A stretch of DNA of 64,000 nt from Actinomadura cremea (GCF_014648495.1 NZ_BMRF01000001.1:558001-622000), one strand, 5' to 3'; positions 49,422 to 57,700 are shown, counted from the stretch's first letter. Numbers and translations are program-made. The notes: a model not told the origin generated them from the sequence alone.

Positions 49422-49853
49422 ATGGCGAACGACGTTCTCGTGGTGGGCGACATCTCGGACGGGACGCGGGCGGCGGTGACGGGCGTGGTGAAGGCGCTCG
49501 AGAAGGCGTTCAACACCAAGGACGGCGCCGCGCTCGCCGAGCAGTTCGCGGAACGGACGTCCTGGTCGAACGCGATGGGCACGCGCCTGGACGGGCGCGC
49601 GGCGATCGAGGAGTTCAGCGGCCCCGCGATGAAGAACTTCCTTCGCGACTCGTACGCGCGCTACGACGTCGTGAAGCTGCTGGAGATCGCACCCGAGGTG
49701 ATCGCGGTGAACGTGGCGCAGCAGCCCACCGACGGCGCGGGCACTCCGGTCGCGGGTGCCCACGGCGCGACGCTCTACGTGATCGCCCGGCAGCCGGACG
49801 GCTGGAAGATCGTGGCCGGTCAGAACACGGCCGTCGAGGCCCCCGCCGGATGA
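49422..49853 (+). CDS. SnoaL-like / SgcJ-type NTF2-fold protein
   Basis: 143 residues from ATG at 49422 (GGAAGG upstream). The SgcJ/EcaC-type pattern: VVKALEKAFNTKDGAALAEQ, SWSNAMGTRLDGRAAIEEFS and LYVIARQPDGWKIVAGQNTA. These proteins form a small cavity and are often stress- or oxidation-linked; no catalytic residues can be singled out. Driven by the candidate MerR-type promoter. Confidence 0.85.
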   Translation: MANDVLVVGDISDGTRAAVTGVVKALEKAFNTKDGAALAEQFAERTSWSNAMGTRLDGRAAIEEFSGPAMKNFLRDSYARYDVVKLLEIAPEVIAVNVAQQPTDGAGTPVAGAHGATLYVIARQPDGWKIVAGQNTAVEAPAG

Positions 49854-49993
49854 CGAGAACCGCCGGGCCGGAGTGTCCGCCCCGGAGCCGTAAAGGCCGA
49901 TCGGCGCCCGGTATACGGCATCAGAGAACGAAAATCGGCATGTCGTGATTGGTAGAAGGCGCCCGGTTCACGGTTGATCATGCGGGGAAGGGA

Positions 49994-50010
49994 CTCCTCC
50001 GGTCGAGGAG
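49994..50010 (+). promoter_or_regulatory. Hairpin enclosing the Shine-Dalgarno of the permease gene
   Basis: CTCCTC (49994-49999) pairs perfectly with GAGGAG (50005-50010), the ribosome-binding site for the ATG at 50018, with a 5-nt loop. It could hold down translation. Confidence 0.45.
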
Positions 50011-50017
50011 GTGCCGC

Positions 50018-51436
50018 ATGACGACGGTGCTGCGCGGGATGGTCCGGCGGAAGCCCATCGAGGAGATCGAGGACGAGACCGAGGCGTCCGGCCTGCGCCG
50101 GACCCTCGGGCTCTGGCAGCTGACCGCGATCGGGGTCGGCGGCATCATCGGCGCGGGCATCTTCTCCCTGGCGGGCGCGGTCGCGAACGAGAAGGCCGGA
50201 CCCGCGGTGCTGATCTCGTTCCTCGTCGCGGGGATCGCGAGCGCGGCGGCGGCGTTCTCGTACGCGGAGTTCGCCGGGCTCATCCCGAAGGCCGGGTCCG
50301 CGTACACCTACGGGTACGCGGTCCTCGGCGAGTTCGCCGGGTGGGCGATCGGATGGGACCTGCTGCTGGAGTACACCGCGATCGTCGCCGTCGTCGCGAT
50401 CGGACTGTCCGGGTACTTCAACGACCTGCTCGAGTTCATGCACGTCGAACTGCCGCTGTGGATGAGCGGAGCCCCGGGCACCGAACCCGAGGGGGTGGCG
50501 GGCGGCAGCTACGAGGTGAACCTGTTCGCCGTGATCCTGTGCCTGCTCATCGCGTGGGTGCTGAACCTCGGGATGAAGAACGCGGCGCGGTTCGAGACGG
50601 TCCTGGTGTACCTGAAGGTCGGGATCGTCCTGCTCGTGATCGTGGTCGGCGTGTTCAAGATCCGGTCCGACAACTACGACCCGTTCTTCCCGTTCGGGTG
50701 GGGCGGCGCCTTCACCGGCGCGGCGACCGTCTTCTTCGCCGTCTTCGGGTACGACGCGATGTCGACCGCGGCGGAGGAGTCGCGGGAGTCGCGCAAGCAC
50801 ATGCCGAAGGCGATCCTGCTGTCGCTCGCGATCGCGATGGTGCTCTACGTCCTCGCCTGCCTGGTCCTCACCGGGATGGTCGACTACCGCGACATCGACC
50901 CGGACGCGGCGTTCTCCTCGGCGTTCGACTCGGTCGGGCTGGAGGTCGTCGGCGCGGTCATCGCCGTCGGCGCGATCCTCGGCGTCCTGACCGTGCTGTT
51001 CACGTTCATGATGGGCGCGACCCGCGTGTGGTTCTCGATGAGCCGGGACGGCCTGCTGCCGAAGTGGTTCGCGAAGACGCACCCGGTCCGGCACGTCCCG
51101 TCCCGGATCACGTGGATCGTCGGGGCCGCCTCGGCGCTGATCGCCGGGTTCCTGCCGATCGCGGAGGCGGCGGAGCTGACGAACATCGGGATCCTGCTGG
51201 CGTTCATCGTCGTCTGCATCGCCGTGGTCGTCCTGCGGTACCGGCGCCCGGACCTCCCCCGCGAGTTCCGGACGCCGGGCATGCCGGTCGTGCCGCTGGT
51301 CGGCGTCGTGTTCTCGGTGTGGCTGATCACGTTCCTGCAGTGGCAGACCTGGGTGCGGTTCGCCGCCTGGTTCGCGCTCGGATGCGTGGTCTACTTCGTC
51401 TACAGCCGCCGGCACTCCCTGCTCAACCGAAAGTGA
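50018..51436 (+). CDS. APC-superfamily amino acid permease (CAT-like)
   Basis: 472 residues from ATG at 50018. About 12 membrane helices; family motifs QLTAIGVGGIIGAGIFSLAG (substrate-binding helix 1), AAAFSYAEFAGLIPKAGSAY, VFFAVFGYDAMSTAAEESRE and RVWFSMSRDGLLPKWFAKTH. This resembles the YfnA/cationic amino acid transporter group. The C terminus overlaps the convergent alcohol dehydrogenase gene by 14 nt. Translation may be limited by the hairpin described. Substrate is unknown. Confidence 0.92.
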   Translation: MTTVLRGMVRRKPIEEIEDETEASGLRRTLGLWQLTAIGVGGIIGAGIFSLAGAVANEKAGPAVLISFLVAGIASAAAAFSYAEFAGLIPKAGSAYTYGYAVLGEFAGWAIGWDLLLEYTAIVAVVAIGLSGYFNDLLEFMHVELPLWMSGAPGTEPEGVAGGSYEVNLFAVILCLLIAWVLNLGMKNAARFETVLVYLKVGIVLLVIVVGVFKIRSDNYDPFFPFGWGGAFTGAATVFFAVFGYDAMSTAAEESRESRKHMPKAILLSLAIAMVLYVLACLVLTGMVDYRDIDPDAAFSSAFDSVGLEVVGAVIAVGAILGVLTVLFTFMMGATRVWFSMSRDGLLPKWFAKTHPVRHVPSRITWIVGAASALIAGFLPIAEAAELTNIGILLAFIVVCIAVVVLRYRRPDLPREFRTPGMPVVPLVGVVFSVWLITFLQWQTWVRFAAWFALGCVVYFVYSRRHSLLNRK

Positions 51437-52550
51437 TCACCTGCCGGACGGCCTCGCCGGTGTGCAGCCGGTCGAACCCGGCGTTGACCTCGTCGAGGGT
51501 GAGGCGGTCGGACAGCAGCGCGTCCACCGGCAGGTTGCCGTTGCGGTACATGGACACGAACCGCGGCACGTCCCGGCGCGGGACGCACGAGCCGAGGTAG
51601 CTGCCCTTCAGGGTGCGCTCCTCGGCGACCAGGCTCAGCGCGGGCAGCGTGACGGGCTTGCCGGGTTCGGGAAGGCCCACGGTGACGGTCGTCCCGCCCG
51701 GACGGGTCGCGGCGTACGCCTGCTCCAGGACGGGCACGACGCCGGTGGTGTCGATGACCTTCTCGGCGCCCCCGCCGGTGATCTCCTTGATCGCGTCGGC
51801 GGCGTCGGGGCCGCCCGCGACGGTGCGGGTGGCGCCGAGCCGGGACGCGAGGTCGCGCTTGTGCTCGACGACGTCCACGGCGACGACGGTCGCGGCCCCG
51901 GCGGCCTTCGCGGCGAGCAGCGCGGCGAGGCCGACGCCGCCGAGGCCGAGAACGGCGACGCTGTCGCCGGGCTTGACGTCCGCGCTGTAGAGGGCGGCGC
52001 CCGCGCCGGTGAGGACCGCGCAGCCGAACAGGGCGGCGATGTCGAACGGCAGGTCGGCGTCGATCTTCACCGCGGACCGCGCCGAGACGACCGTGTACTC
52101 GGAGAACGCGGACACGCCGAGGTGGTGGTTCGGGCGGGTGCCGTCCGGCGCGACGAACCGGTGGGCGCCGCCGAGCAGCGTGCCCGCGCCGTTCGCCCGC
52201 GCGCCGGGCCCGCACAGCGCGGGCCGTCCGGCGACGCAGCGCTCGCAGTGCCCGCACGCCGGGACGAACGCGAGCACGACGTGGTCGCCCGGTGCGAACT
52301 CCGCCCCCTCGCCCGCCTCGACGACCTCGCCCGCGGCCTCGTGCCCGAGTGCCATCGGCAGCGGCCGGAGCCGGGAGCCGTTGATCACCGAGAGGTCGGA
52401 GTGGCAGAGCCCGGCCGCGCGGACCCGCACAAGCAGCTCGCCGGGGCCGGGCGGGTCGAGCCGCAGTTCGGCGATCTCCAGCGGCCGGGACTCGGCGTAG
52501 GGGGCGGGACGGCCGGACTCGACGAGGACGGCGGCGCGCGTCGCGGTCAT
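51423..52550 (-). CDS. Zinc-dependent alcohol dehydrogenase (MDR family)
   Basis: 375 residues from ATG at 52550. Catalytic Zn ligands in AAGLCHSDLSV and ALGHEAAGEVV; structural Zn tetrad CGHCERCVAGRPALC; Rossmann motif AVLGLGGVGLAALLAAKAAG followed by VVAVDVVEHKRDLA (Asp for NAD). The start overlaps the thioesterase stop as ATGA, so the two genes are co-translated. A CoA-ester or short-chain alcohol/aldehyde route is likely from the pairing. Confidence 0.92.
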   Translation of the reverse strand: MTATRAAVLVESGRPAPYAESRPLEIAELRLDPPGPGELLVRVRAAGLCHSDLSVINGSRLRPLPMALGHEAAGEVVEAGEGAEFAPGDHVVLAFVPACGHCERCVAGRPALCGPGARANGAGTLLGGAHRFVAPDGTRPNHHLGVSAFSEYTVVSARSAVKIDADLPFDIAALFGCAVLTGAGAALYSADVKPGDSVAVLGLGGVGLAALLAAKAAGAATVVAVDVVEHKRDLASRLGATRTVAGGPDAADAIKEITGGGAEKVIDTTGVVPVLEQAYAATRPGGTTVTVGLPEPGKPVTLPALSLVAEERTLKGSYLGSCVPRRDVPRFVSMYRNGNLPVDALLSDRLTLDEVNAGFDRLHTGEAVRQVITFG

Positions 52551-52987
52551 GCGGGGTCTCCGTTCACGGTCGCGGAAACGGTGAGCTTCTCCATCTCGGT
52601 GCGGACGGCACCGGTGATCGGGGTCGGGCGGCGCGTCGTCCGGTCGACGAAGACGTGCACGAAGTGGCCCTGCGCGACGAGGACGCGGTCGGACGCGCGC
52701 AGCATCCCGATCTCCCAGCGGACGCTGGAGCCGCCGAGCCGCCCGATCCGCAGCCCCACCTCGATCGTGTCGGGGAACGACACCTCGGCCTTGTACTCGC
52801 AGTGCGACTCGACGCAGAGCGCGATGGACGGGGACGTCGCGGGGTCGAACCCGGCCGTCCGGATCATCCACTCGTTGATGACGGTGTCCATCAGCGAGTA
52901 GTGGACGACGTTGTTGACGTGCCCGTAGACGTCGTTGTCCTTCCACCGCGTGGGGACGCTCTCCCAGAAAAAGTACTCGCCGGTCAT
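52547..52987 (-). CDS. Acyl-CoA thioesterase (4HBT hotdog family)
   Basis: 146 residues from ATG at 52987; the longer upstream reading adds a His-rich, unconserved leader. Hotdog motif RWKDNDVYGHVNNVVHYSLM with the catalytic Asp of the 4-hydroxybenzoyl-CoA thioesterase group; IALCVESHCEYKAEVSF and VRWEIGMLRASDRVLVAQGH follow. It is translationally coupled (ATGA) to the alcohol dehydrogenase. Confidence 0.9.
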   Translation of the reverse strand: MTGEYFFWESVPTRWKDNDVYGHVNNVVHYSLMDTVINEWMIRTAGFDPATSPSIALCVESHCEYKAEVSFPDTIEVGLRIGRLGGSSVRWEIGMLRASDRVLVAQGHFVHVFVDRTTRRPTPITGAVRTEMEKLTVSATVNGDPA

Positions 52988-53199
52988 GAGGGAAACCCTA
53001 TGGTCGGCGCGGGGATGCCACAGCATCGGGCTCGCGTGACGGTGACCGTGCAAGGTGCCGCGCGGTGCGCGTTGTGCCCCCGCACAAGAAGGCGGAAGCG
53101 GCGCTCACCTGGCCGCGAGGAAAGGTTCTGAGCACGATCCCGGCCGGGTGAACGCCGCCTCCGGGCGGGGCCCGCGTCCGGGCGCCGCCGCCTATGGGG

Positions 53200-53808
53200 T
53201 CAGGACGCCGGACCGCGCGCGGCGTCGAACCGCGCGGTGACGTCCGTCCAGTTCACCAACGACCAGAGCTTCTCCACGTAATCCGGGCGGACGTTGCGGT
53301 ACTGCAAGTAGTACGCGTGCTCCCAGGCGTCGAAGACCAGCACCGGTGTCGTGTTCATGCCGACGTTGCCGTGGTGGTCGTAGACCTGCTCGACGACCAG
53401 GCGCTTCCCGAGCGGCTCCCACGCGAGCACGCCCCAGCCGGACCCCTGCACGGTGGACGTCGCCGCGGTGAGCTGCTTCCGGAACGCCTCGAACGTCCCG
53501 AAGTGCTCGTTGATCGCGGCGGCCAGCTCGCCGTCCGGACGGTCGCCGCCGTCGGGCGACAGGTTGTCCCAGAAGATCGAGTGCAGGACGTGGCCGGAGA
53601 GGTTGAACGCGAACGTCTTCTCCAGGCCGACCAGCCCGCCGAACTGCTCCTTGTCGCGGGCCTCCGCGAGCTTCTCGAGGGTGTCGTTCGCGCCCTTCAC
53701 GTAGGCGGCGTGGTGCTTGGAGTGGTGCAGCTCCAGGATCTCGCCGGTGATGGCGGGTTCGAGGGCGGCGTAGTCGTAGGGAAGGTCGGGGAGCGTGTAG
53801 TCGGCCAT
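53200..53808 (-). CDS. Superoxide dismutase, Fe/Mn type
   Basis: 202 residues from ATG at 53808. Fold-defining motifs: [36 protein letters not shown] (His28), [16 protein letters not shown] (His76) and [20 protein letters not shown] (Asp and His ligands). Length is as expected for dimeric/tetrameric Fe/Mn SOD. Fe or Mn cannot be told with certainty, but a Nur-like box just upstream suggests the Fe form repressed under nickel sufficiency, as for sodF in Streptomyces. Stand-alone gene. Confidence 0.95.
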   Translation of the reverse strand: MADYTLPDLPYDYAALEPAITGEILELHHSKHHAAYVKGANDTLEKLAEARDKEQFGGLVGLEKTFAFNLSGHVLHSIFWDNLSPDGGDRPDGELAAAINEHFGTFEAFRKQLTAATSTVQGSGWGVLAWEPLGKRLVVEQVYDHHGNVGMNTTPVLVFDAWEHAYYLQYRNVRPDYVEKLWSLVNWTDVTARFDAARGPAS

Positions 53809-53819
53809 GCCGCCACTAT

Positions 53820-53834
53820 TGCAAATAGATCGCA
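53820..53834 (-). promoter_or_regulatory. Nur-like box before the SOD gene
   Basis: TGCAA-ATAGA-TCGCA, against the Streptomyces Nur consensus TGCAA-N5-TTGCA (9 of 10 positions). It lies 12-26 bp before the SOD ATG. Confidence 0.5.
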
Positions 53835-53869
53835 CTTACGTCCATCAAGCAACACCCATGAGATCGCAA

Positions 53870-53914
53870 GAGCGGAGGCCCGCTCCCGGTCGTCCCGGGA
53901 GCGGGCCTCCGCTC
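53870..53914. terminator. Perfect 20-bp stem terminator
   Basis: 53870-53889 pairs exactly with 53895-53914, loop TCGTC. It follows the minus-strand small gene (ends 53950) and insulates the SOD promoter. Confidence 0.8.
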
Positions 53915-53949
53915 GCTCGTCTGTTCGTCACCGCCGTGCGGTGCGCGCC

Positions 53950-54141
53950 TCAGTGCCGTGGCGGACCACCGACCCCGCCCGGACCGTGCCCACCGGAGCC
54001 GCGTCCGCCGCGCACCTTCGCCAGCAGACGCTGGATCTTGGCCTTGTTGCGCGGGTCGCGCGCAGCGCGCTGCACCTGCGCGCGCGCCTTCTGTCCCTGC
54101 GGGCTGCTGATGAATCTCTTGATGCGGTCGATGAGAGGCAT
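53950..54141 (-). CDS. Small basic helical protein (63 residues)
   Basis: ATG at 54141 after GGAGGAAAACG. MPLIDRIKRFISSPQGQKAR then AARDPRNKAKIQRLLAKVRG forms two basic amphipathic helices, followed by a Gly/His/Pro tail. Similar short proteins are common in actinomycete genomes and unnamed; nucleic-acid or membrane association is plausible from charge. Ends before a very stable terminator. Confidence 0.75.
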   Translation of the reverse strand: MPLIDRIKRFISSPQGQKARAQVQRAARDPRNKAKIQRLLAKVRGGRGSGGHGPGGVGGPPRH

Positions 54142-54214
54142 CGTTTTCCTCCTCGGCCTTGCCTTGATGGTTCAACGAATGCCCACTCCAGAAAGTTCAG
54201 AACCTCCAGCGGCG

Positions 54215-55048
54215 CTACACCGGGGAAACCCGCGCCTGGAACCAGTGGCCGCGGACGTGCTCCGCGGCGGTGTGGAACGGGTGCTTCTGGTCGGTCATCT
54301 GCCGGAACAGGAACTCCGTGGCCGTGCACTCGAACCGGCTGCCCTCGTCGAGGCTGTCCACGGCGTAGACGGGCCACCGGTCGGGGTCGGGCCCCTCGGT
54401 GATCCAGAAGTAGTCCTGCCGGTGCTCGTTGTTCGACCAGGGGATCAGCCCGCCCGGGGCCAGGAACGGCGGATGCTCCTCTCCGAACGCCATGTCCTGG
54501 TCGGCGTGGTATTCGGTGTGCCAGATCAGCTCGTCCGGGTCGAAGACGACGAAGAAGCCGTTGAACATGCCCTCGCAGCCGAACGCCTCGACGAGGCTCT
54601 TGTAGTCGCTCGGCAGAGGCGTGCCGAGCCGCGACTCGACCGCCGCCCAATCGGGCGCGGGGACCGGCGACGACGGCCCGCCCGTGATCGCGACCAGCCG
54701 CTCCACCCACGACATCTCCGCGGGCGGATCGACCTGCTCCGGGATGGTCCGCTCCGCGACGGCGATGACCAGGCGGCCGTCCCCGTCCTGCCCGACCGAG
54801 ACCGCCCGCATGCCGTGTGCCCAGGAATGGTCCCAGTCGTGCTCCGCCGGGAGCGACATGGGGGGCTCGCCCCTGTAGTACACACGCGGGTACCGACGGC
54901 TGAACGCGTCATCGGGAGCGGTGACGTTTCCGTCGGAGACCAGCACGCATGTGTGCCCGTCCGCATGCCCGGACTGGTCGCACGTCAGGTCGCCCGCCTC
55001 GGCCTCCATGAGGCGGAACACGGTCGCCGGCAGTTCCTCGCGGTCCAT
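54215..55048 (-). CDS. SMI1/KNR4 (SUKH) family protein downstream of a cobalamin riboswitch
   Basis: 277 residues from ATG at 55048 (an earlier in-frame start would be at 55066). The C-terminal 160 residues follow the SUKH pattern: WAAVESRLGTPLPSDYKSLV, EAFGCEGMF, DDxxFxxxxx-type acidic strand HADQDMAFGEEHPPF and a terminal TEFLFRQMTD. SUKH proteins are often immunity proteins of polymorphic toxin systems. The N-terminal 120 residues are unassigned. No toxin gene is adjacent. The cobalamin riboswitch lies 38 bp upstream on the same strand, an unexpected pairing. Confidence 0.75.
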   Translation of the reverse strand: MDREELPATVFRLMEAEAGDLTCDQSGHADGHTCVLVSDGNVTAPDDAFSRRYPRVYYRGEPPMSLPAEHDWDHSWAHGMRAVSVGQDGDGRLVIAVAERTIPEQVDPPAEMSWVERLVAITGGPSSPVPAPDWAAVESRLGTPLPSDYKSLVEAFGCEGMFNGFFVVFDPDELIWHTEYHADQDMAFGEEHPPFLAPGGLIPWSNNEHRQDYFWITEGPDPDRWPVYAVDSLDEGSRFECTATEFLFRQMTDQKHPFHTAAEHVRGHWFQARVSPV

Positions 55049-55085
55049 GGGAAGCCACCCAAGCACGCGCCACCGACATCACTCG

Positions 55086-55228
55086 GCCGTCGCTTCCCGG
55101 ACCGTGGCTCGGTCCAGTGCTCTTGACGGCGGTCGTTCCAGCTCACCGCTGCGGGGCAGTCCCGGAGTCGCACCGGGTTCCCTCTTGCGACGCCCCCGCC
55201 GCGGACGGCGGGGGCGAACCAGCACGGG
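55086..55228 (-). ncRNA. Cobalamin (adenosylcobalamin-type) riboswitch
   Basis: Read on the minus strand: GTGCT (P2, 55225-55221) opens, a perfect 10-bp hairpin (55216-55207 with 55200-55191) follows, then AAGAGGGAACCCGG, GGTGCGACTCC, and the B12-box-like GGGACTGCCCCGC (about 55165-55151) with CGGTGAGC. AGCAC (55121-55117) closes P2 with GTGCT, then CTGGACCG and the terminal CGGGAAGC (to 55092). All conserved blocks of the cobalamin family are present, in order and on this strand. The only gene downstream in this direction is the SUKH gene. Confidence 0.9.
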
Positions 55229-55330
55229 ACTCGAACCCTACATCTAGTTTGACCTTGGTTCACCACCCCAAGATGTTGGGCGTGTCGAGAGCACGGGGGC
55301 GGATGCACGATCGTCGCCCGAGGTGAGACG

Positions 55331-55975
55331 ATGAACCCCGTCATGCTCCCGCACGCATCGCACCCGCTGTTCCGCGCCGCCCGCGCGGTCGTTTTCGCGA
55401 CCGTGTGCGTGACGCTGGCCACGGCCGGGCACGCGCTCGCGGCGCGGGAGGCGGTCCCCGGGTGGTCCGTCGTGACCGGGTTCGGCGGCGTCCTCGCCGT
55501 CACCCTGCTGCTCGCCGGCCACGAGCGGTCGCTTCCGACGATCGCGGGCGGGCTGCTCGGCGGGCAGTTCGCGCTGCACGCGCTGTTCGCGAAGGCGACC
55601 GGGACGGCCGGGGCGGCGATGCAGGAGCACGCCGCGCACGCCGGGCACACCGCGCAGGCCGCGGCGCCGGACGGCTCGATCTTCGCGGGCGGCTGCGGCA
55701 TGACGGTCGCGCACGCCGTGGCCGCGCTGCTGGCCGCCTGCTGGCTGCGGCGCGGCGAGCGGGCCGCGTGGTCGCTGGCCCGCCGGATCGCCGCGGCCGC
55801 CGACCGTCCGGTCCGGATGCTCCTCGCGCTCCTGGCCGCCGAACCGGCCGCACCCGCGCCGCGCGCCCCCGTGGTGCCGGTCGCGGGCGCCGTCCCTCCG
55901 GCCCGGCGCGCGCTCCGGCACCAGGTCGTCCGGCGCGGTCCGCCCGTCCGTTCGAGCGCGCCCGCCTTCCGCTGA
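55331..55975 (+). CDS. Polytopic membrane protein of the YcnI/CopC neighbourhood
   Basis: 214 residues from ATG at 55331 (GAGGTGAG upstream). About five hydrophobic helices (VFATVCVTLATAGHALAAR, VTGFGGVLAVTLLLAGHE, GLLGGQFALHALFAKATG, MTVAHAVAALLAACWL). A His-rich loop MQEHAAHAGHTAQ sits between helices, and single His occur in helices, consistent with copper handling. The C-terminal 50 residues are Ala/Pro/Arg-rich and disordered. It precedes ycnI and copC on the same strand and likely belongs to that copper unit. Confidence 0.7.
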   Translation: MNPVMLPHASHPLFRAARAVVFATVCVTLATAGHALAAREAVPGWSVVTGFGGVLAVTLLLAGHERSLPTIAGGLLGGQFALHALFAKATGTAGAAMQEHAAHAGHTAQAAAPDGSIFAGGCGMTVAHAVAALLAACWLRRGERAAWSLARRIAAAADRPVRMLLALLAAEPAAPAPRAPVVPVAGAVPPARRALRHQVVRRGPPVRSSAPAFR

Positions 55976-56048
55976 GGCGGGCGCCGGACGCCCCCGGACG
56001 CCGACCGGCGATCCGGACCCGGTCCTTCCCTCGAACGGAGTCCCCGAC

Positions 56049-56777
56049 ATGTCCCTCATTTCGCACGCCCGGCGCGCGGCGGCCGTCGCCGCACTGGGCT
56101 CGGCGTCGCTGCTCGGCCTCGCCACGGCCGCGTCCGCGCACGTCACCGTCAACCCCGACGCGGCCGAACAGGGCTCGTGGGCGAAGGTGTCGTTCCGCGT
56201 CCCGAACGAGCGCGACGACGCGGGCACCACGAAGCTGCGGGTCGAGCTGCCGGCCGAGCACCCGCTCCGGTCGGTGTCGGTCCGTCCCGTCCCCGGCTGG
56301 GAGGTCGAGATGGAGAAGACGAAGCTGCCGAAGCCGGTCGAGGCCCACGGCGCAACGATCACCGAGGCCGTCACGACGATCACCTGGACGGGCGGGAAGA
56401 TCGAGCCCGGCCAGTTCCAGGAGTTCGACGTCTCGATCGGCCCGCTGCCGACCGGCACCGACACGATGATGTTCAAGGCCGCGCAGACCTACGAGGGCGG
56501 CGAGGTCGTCGACTGGGACCAGCCGACCCCCGAGAACGGCGCGGAGCCCGAGCACCCCGCGCCCGTCCTCGCGCTGACCCCGGCCGCGTCCGGGTCGGGG
56601 CACGGCGGGCACGGCGGCGACGACGCGAACCTGACCGCGGCGGGCGAGGCGTCCTCGGGCGACGCGGCCGGGGACGACGGCACCGCCCGGCTGCTCGGCG
56701 GCGCCGGCATCGGCGCGGGGGTCGTCGGCATCGTGGTCGGCGGCCTCGGCCTGGCGCGGGCCCGGAGCCGGTCGTGA
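56049..56777 (+). CDS. YcnI-family (DUF1775) copper-binding protein
   Basis: 242 residues. Signal peptide to about 30, after which the mature chain begins HVTVNPDAAEQGSWAKVSF: the N-terminal His is the copper ligand (histidine brace) of YcnI. SVRPVPGWEVEMEKTKLPKP and TITWTGGKIEPGQFQEFDVS are family signatures. A C-terminal membrane anchor (AGIGAGVVGIVVGGLGLARA) follows a disordered, His/Gly linker. Overlaps CopC by GTGA. Confidence 0.92.
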   Translation: MSLISHARRAAAVAALGSASLLGLATAASAHVTVNPDAAEQGSWAKVSFRVPNERDDAGTTKLRVELPAEHPLRSVSVRPVPGWEVEMEKTKLPKPVEAHGATITEAVTTITWTGGKIEPGQFQEFDVSIGPLPTGTDTMMFKAAQTYEGGEVVDWDQPTPENGAEPEHPAPVLALTPAASGSGHGGHGGDDANLTAAGEASSGDAAGDDGTARLLGGAGIGAGVVGIVVGGLGLARARSRS

Positions 56778-57349
56778 GGCGGGCGCTCGGTGCCGCGCTC
56801 GCGGCCGTCCTCACGCTCGCGGCGGCCCTCGTGCTCGCCTCGCCCGCGTCCGCGCACACGGCGCTGACGGGGTCGAATCCGGAGGCCGACTCGACGGTCG
56901 CGCCGCCGTCCGAGATCGTCCTGAACTTCGCGAACCCGGTGACGCTGCCGCAGGTCGTCGTGACGGACGAGTCGGACGCGCGGCACGAGCTGGGCAAGCC
57001 GGAGGCCGTGGACGACGACGTCCGGCAGGCGCTGAAGGCACCGCTGCCGAACGGCGCCTACACGGTGGGGTGGCGCGCGGTGTCGCCGGACGGGCACCCG
57101 ATCTCGGGCACGTTCGAGTTCACCGTCGAGGGCGCGGAGTCGGCGGCGCCGTCCTCGCCCGCCCAGTCCTCGGCCGCCGCACCGCCGGCCCCGGCGTCGT
57201 CGCAGGCGTCGTCGCCAGCGTCGTCGTCGGAGTCGGAGGGCACGTCGGCGGGCTGGCTGTGGATCGGTCTCGGGGTGCTCGCCGTCGCCCTCGTCGCCGG
57301 CGGCGTCGCGTGGCTGCGCCGCTCGAAGGGGACCGGCGCGCCGGGCTGA
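56774..57349 (+). CDS. CopC-domain copper resistance protein
   Basis: 191 residues from GTG at 56774, overlapping the YcnI stop. Signal peptide to about 27 leaving an N-terminal His (HTALTGSNPEADSTVAPPSE), then EIVLNFANPVTLPQVVVT and YTVGWRAVSPDGHPISGTFE, with the second copper His. A Ser/Pro/Ala linker and a C-terminal membrane helix (GWLWIGLGVLAVALVAGGVA) anchor it. It probably passes Cu(II) between periplasm-like space and a transporter with YcnI. Confidence 0.92.
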   Translation: MRRALGAALAAVLTLAAALVLASPASAHTALTGSNPEADSTVAPPSEIVLNFANPVTLPQVVVTDESDARHELGKPEAVDDDVRQALKAPLPNGAYTVGWRAVSPDGHPISGTFEFTVEGAESAAPSSPAQSSAAAPPAPASSQASSPASSSESEGTSAGWLWIGLGVLAVALVAGGVAWLRRSKGTGAPG

Positions 57350-57367
57350 TCCGCGCGCCGGGCCGCG

Positions 57368-57410
57368 CCCGCTCGTCCGTCCGGACCGTGACTCCGGACG
57401 GACGAGCGGG
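57368..57410. terminator. Strong terminator after the copper unit
   Basis: Perfect 18-bp stem (57368-57385 with 57393-57410), loop 7 nt. Confidence 0.85.
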
Positions 57411-57419
57411 GCCCGCGCG

Positions 57420-57700
57420 TCACCCGGCGGCGGCCCGCACCGAGAACTCGACCCCCTCGCCCAGGTCGAGCGGCTGCGAGACGTAGCCGTCGCCGCGCAC
57501 GTGCGCCAGGAACTCCGGCGGGAGCATCGGGAGGTTGTCGGAGACCACGCACGCGCCCGGACGCAGCGCCGGTTCCAGGACCCGCAGCACCGGGAGGTAC
57601 GGCTCCTTCCACCGTCGAGCAGCACGAGATCGGCGGGACCGGACAGGTCGCGCAGCTCCTCGGCGGCGACCCCGACCCGGATCTCCAGGCGTCCGCGCGG
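57420..57700 (-). pseudogene. 3' fragment of a SAM-dependent O-methyltransferase, frameshifted
   Basis: Minus-strand text: EIRVGVAAEELRDLSGPADL with VLLDG, then, in another frame, WKEPYLPVLRVLEPALRPGA and VVSDNLPMLPPEFLAHVRGD through VEFSVRAAAG and a TGA. The DG-WK break indicates a one-base deletion. The N-terminal two thirds with the SAM motif are absent: homology ends at about 57700, exactly where an amidohydrolase fragment starts on the other strand. A deletion of both 5' ends is the simplest explanation. Confidence 0.7.

Noticed and set aside
55219-55250. GGTTCGAGTCCC on the minus strand looks like a tRNA T-loop
   Set aside because: There is no anticodon arm or acceptor pairing at the required distance, and the adjoining bases form the 5' part of the cobalamin riboswitch.
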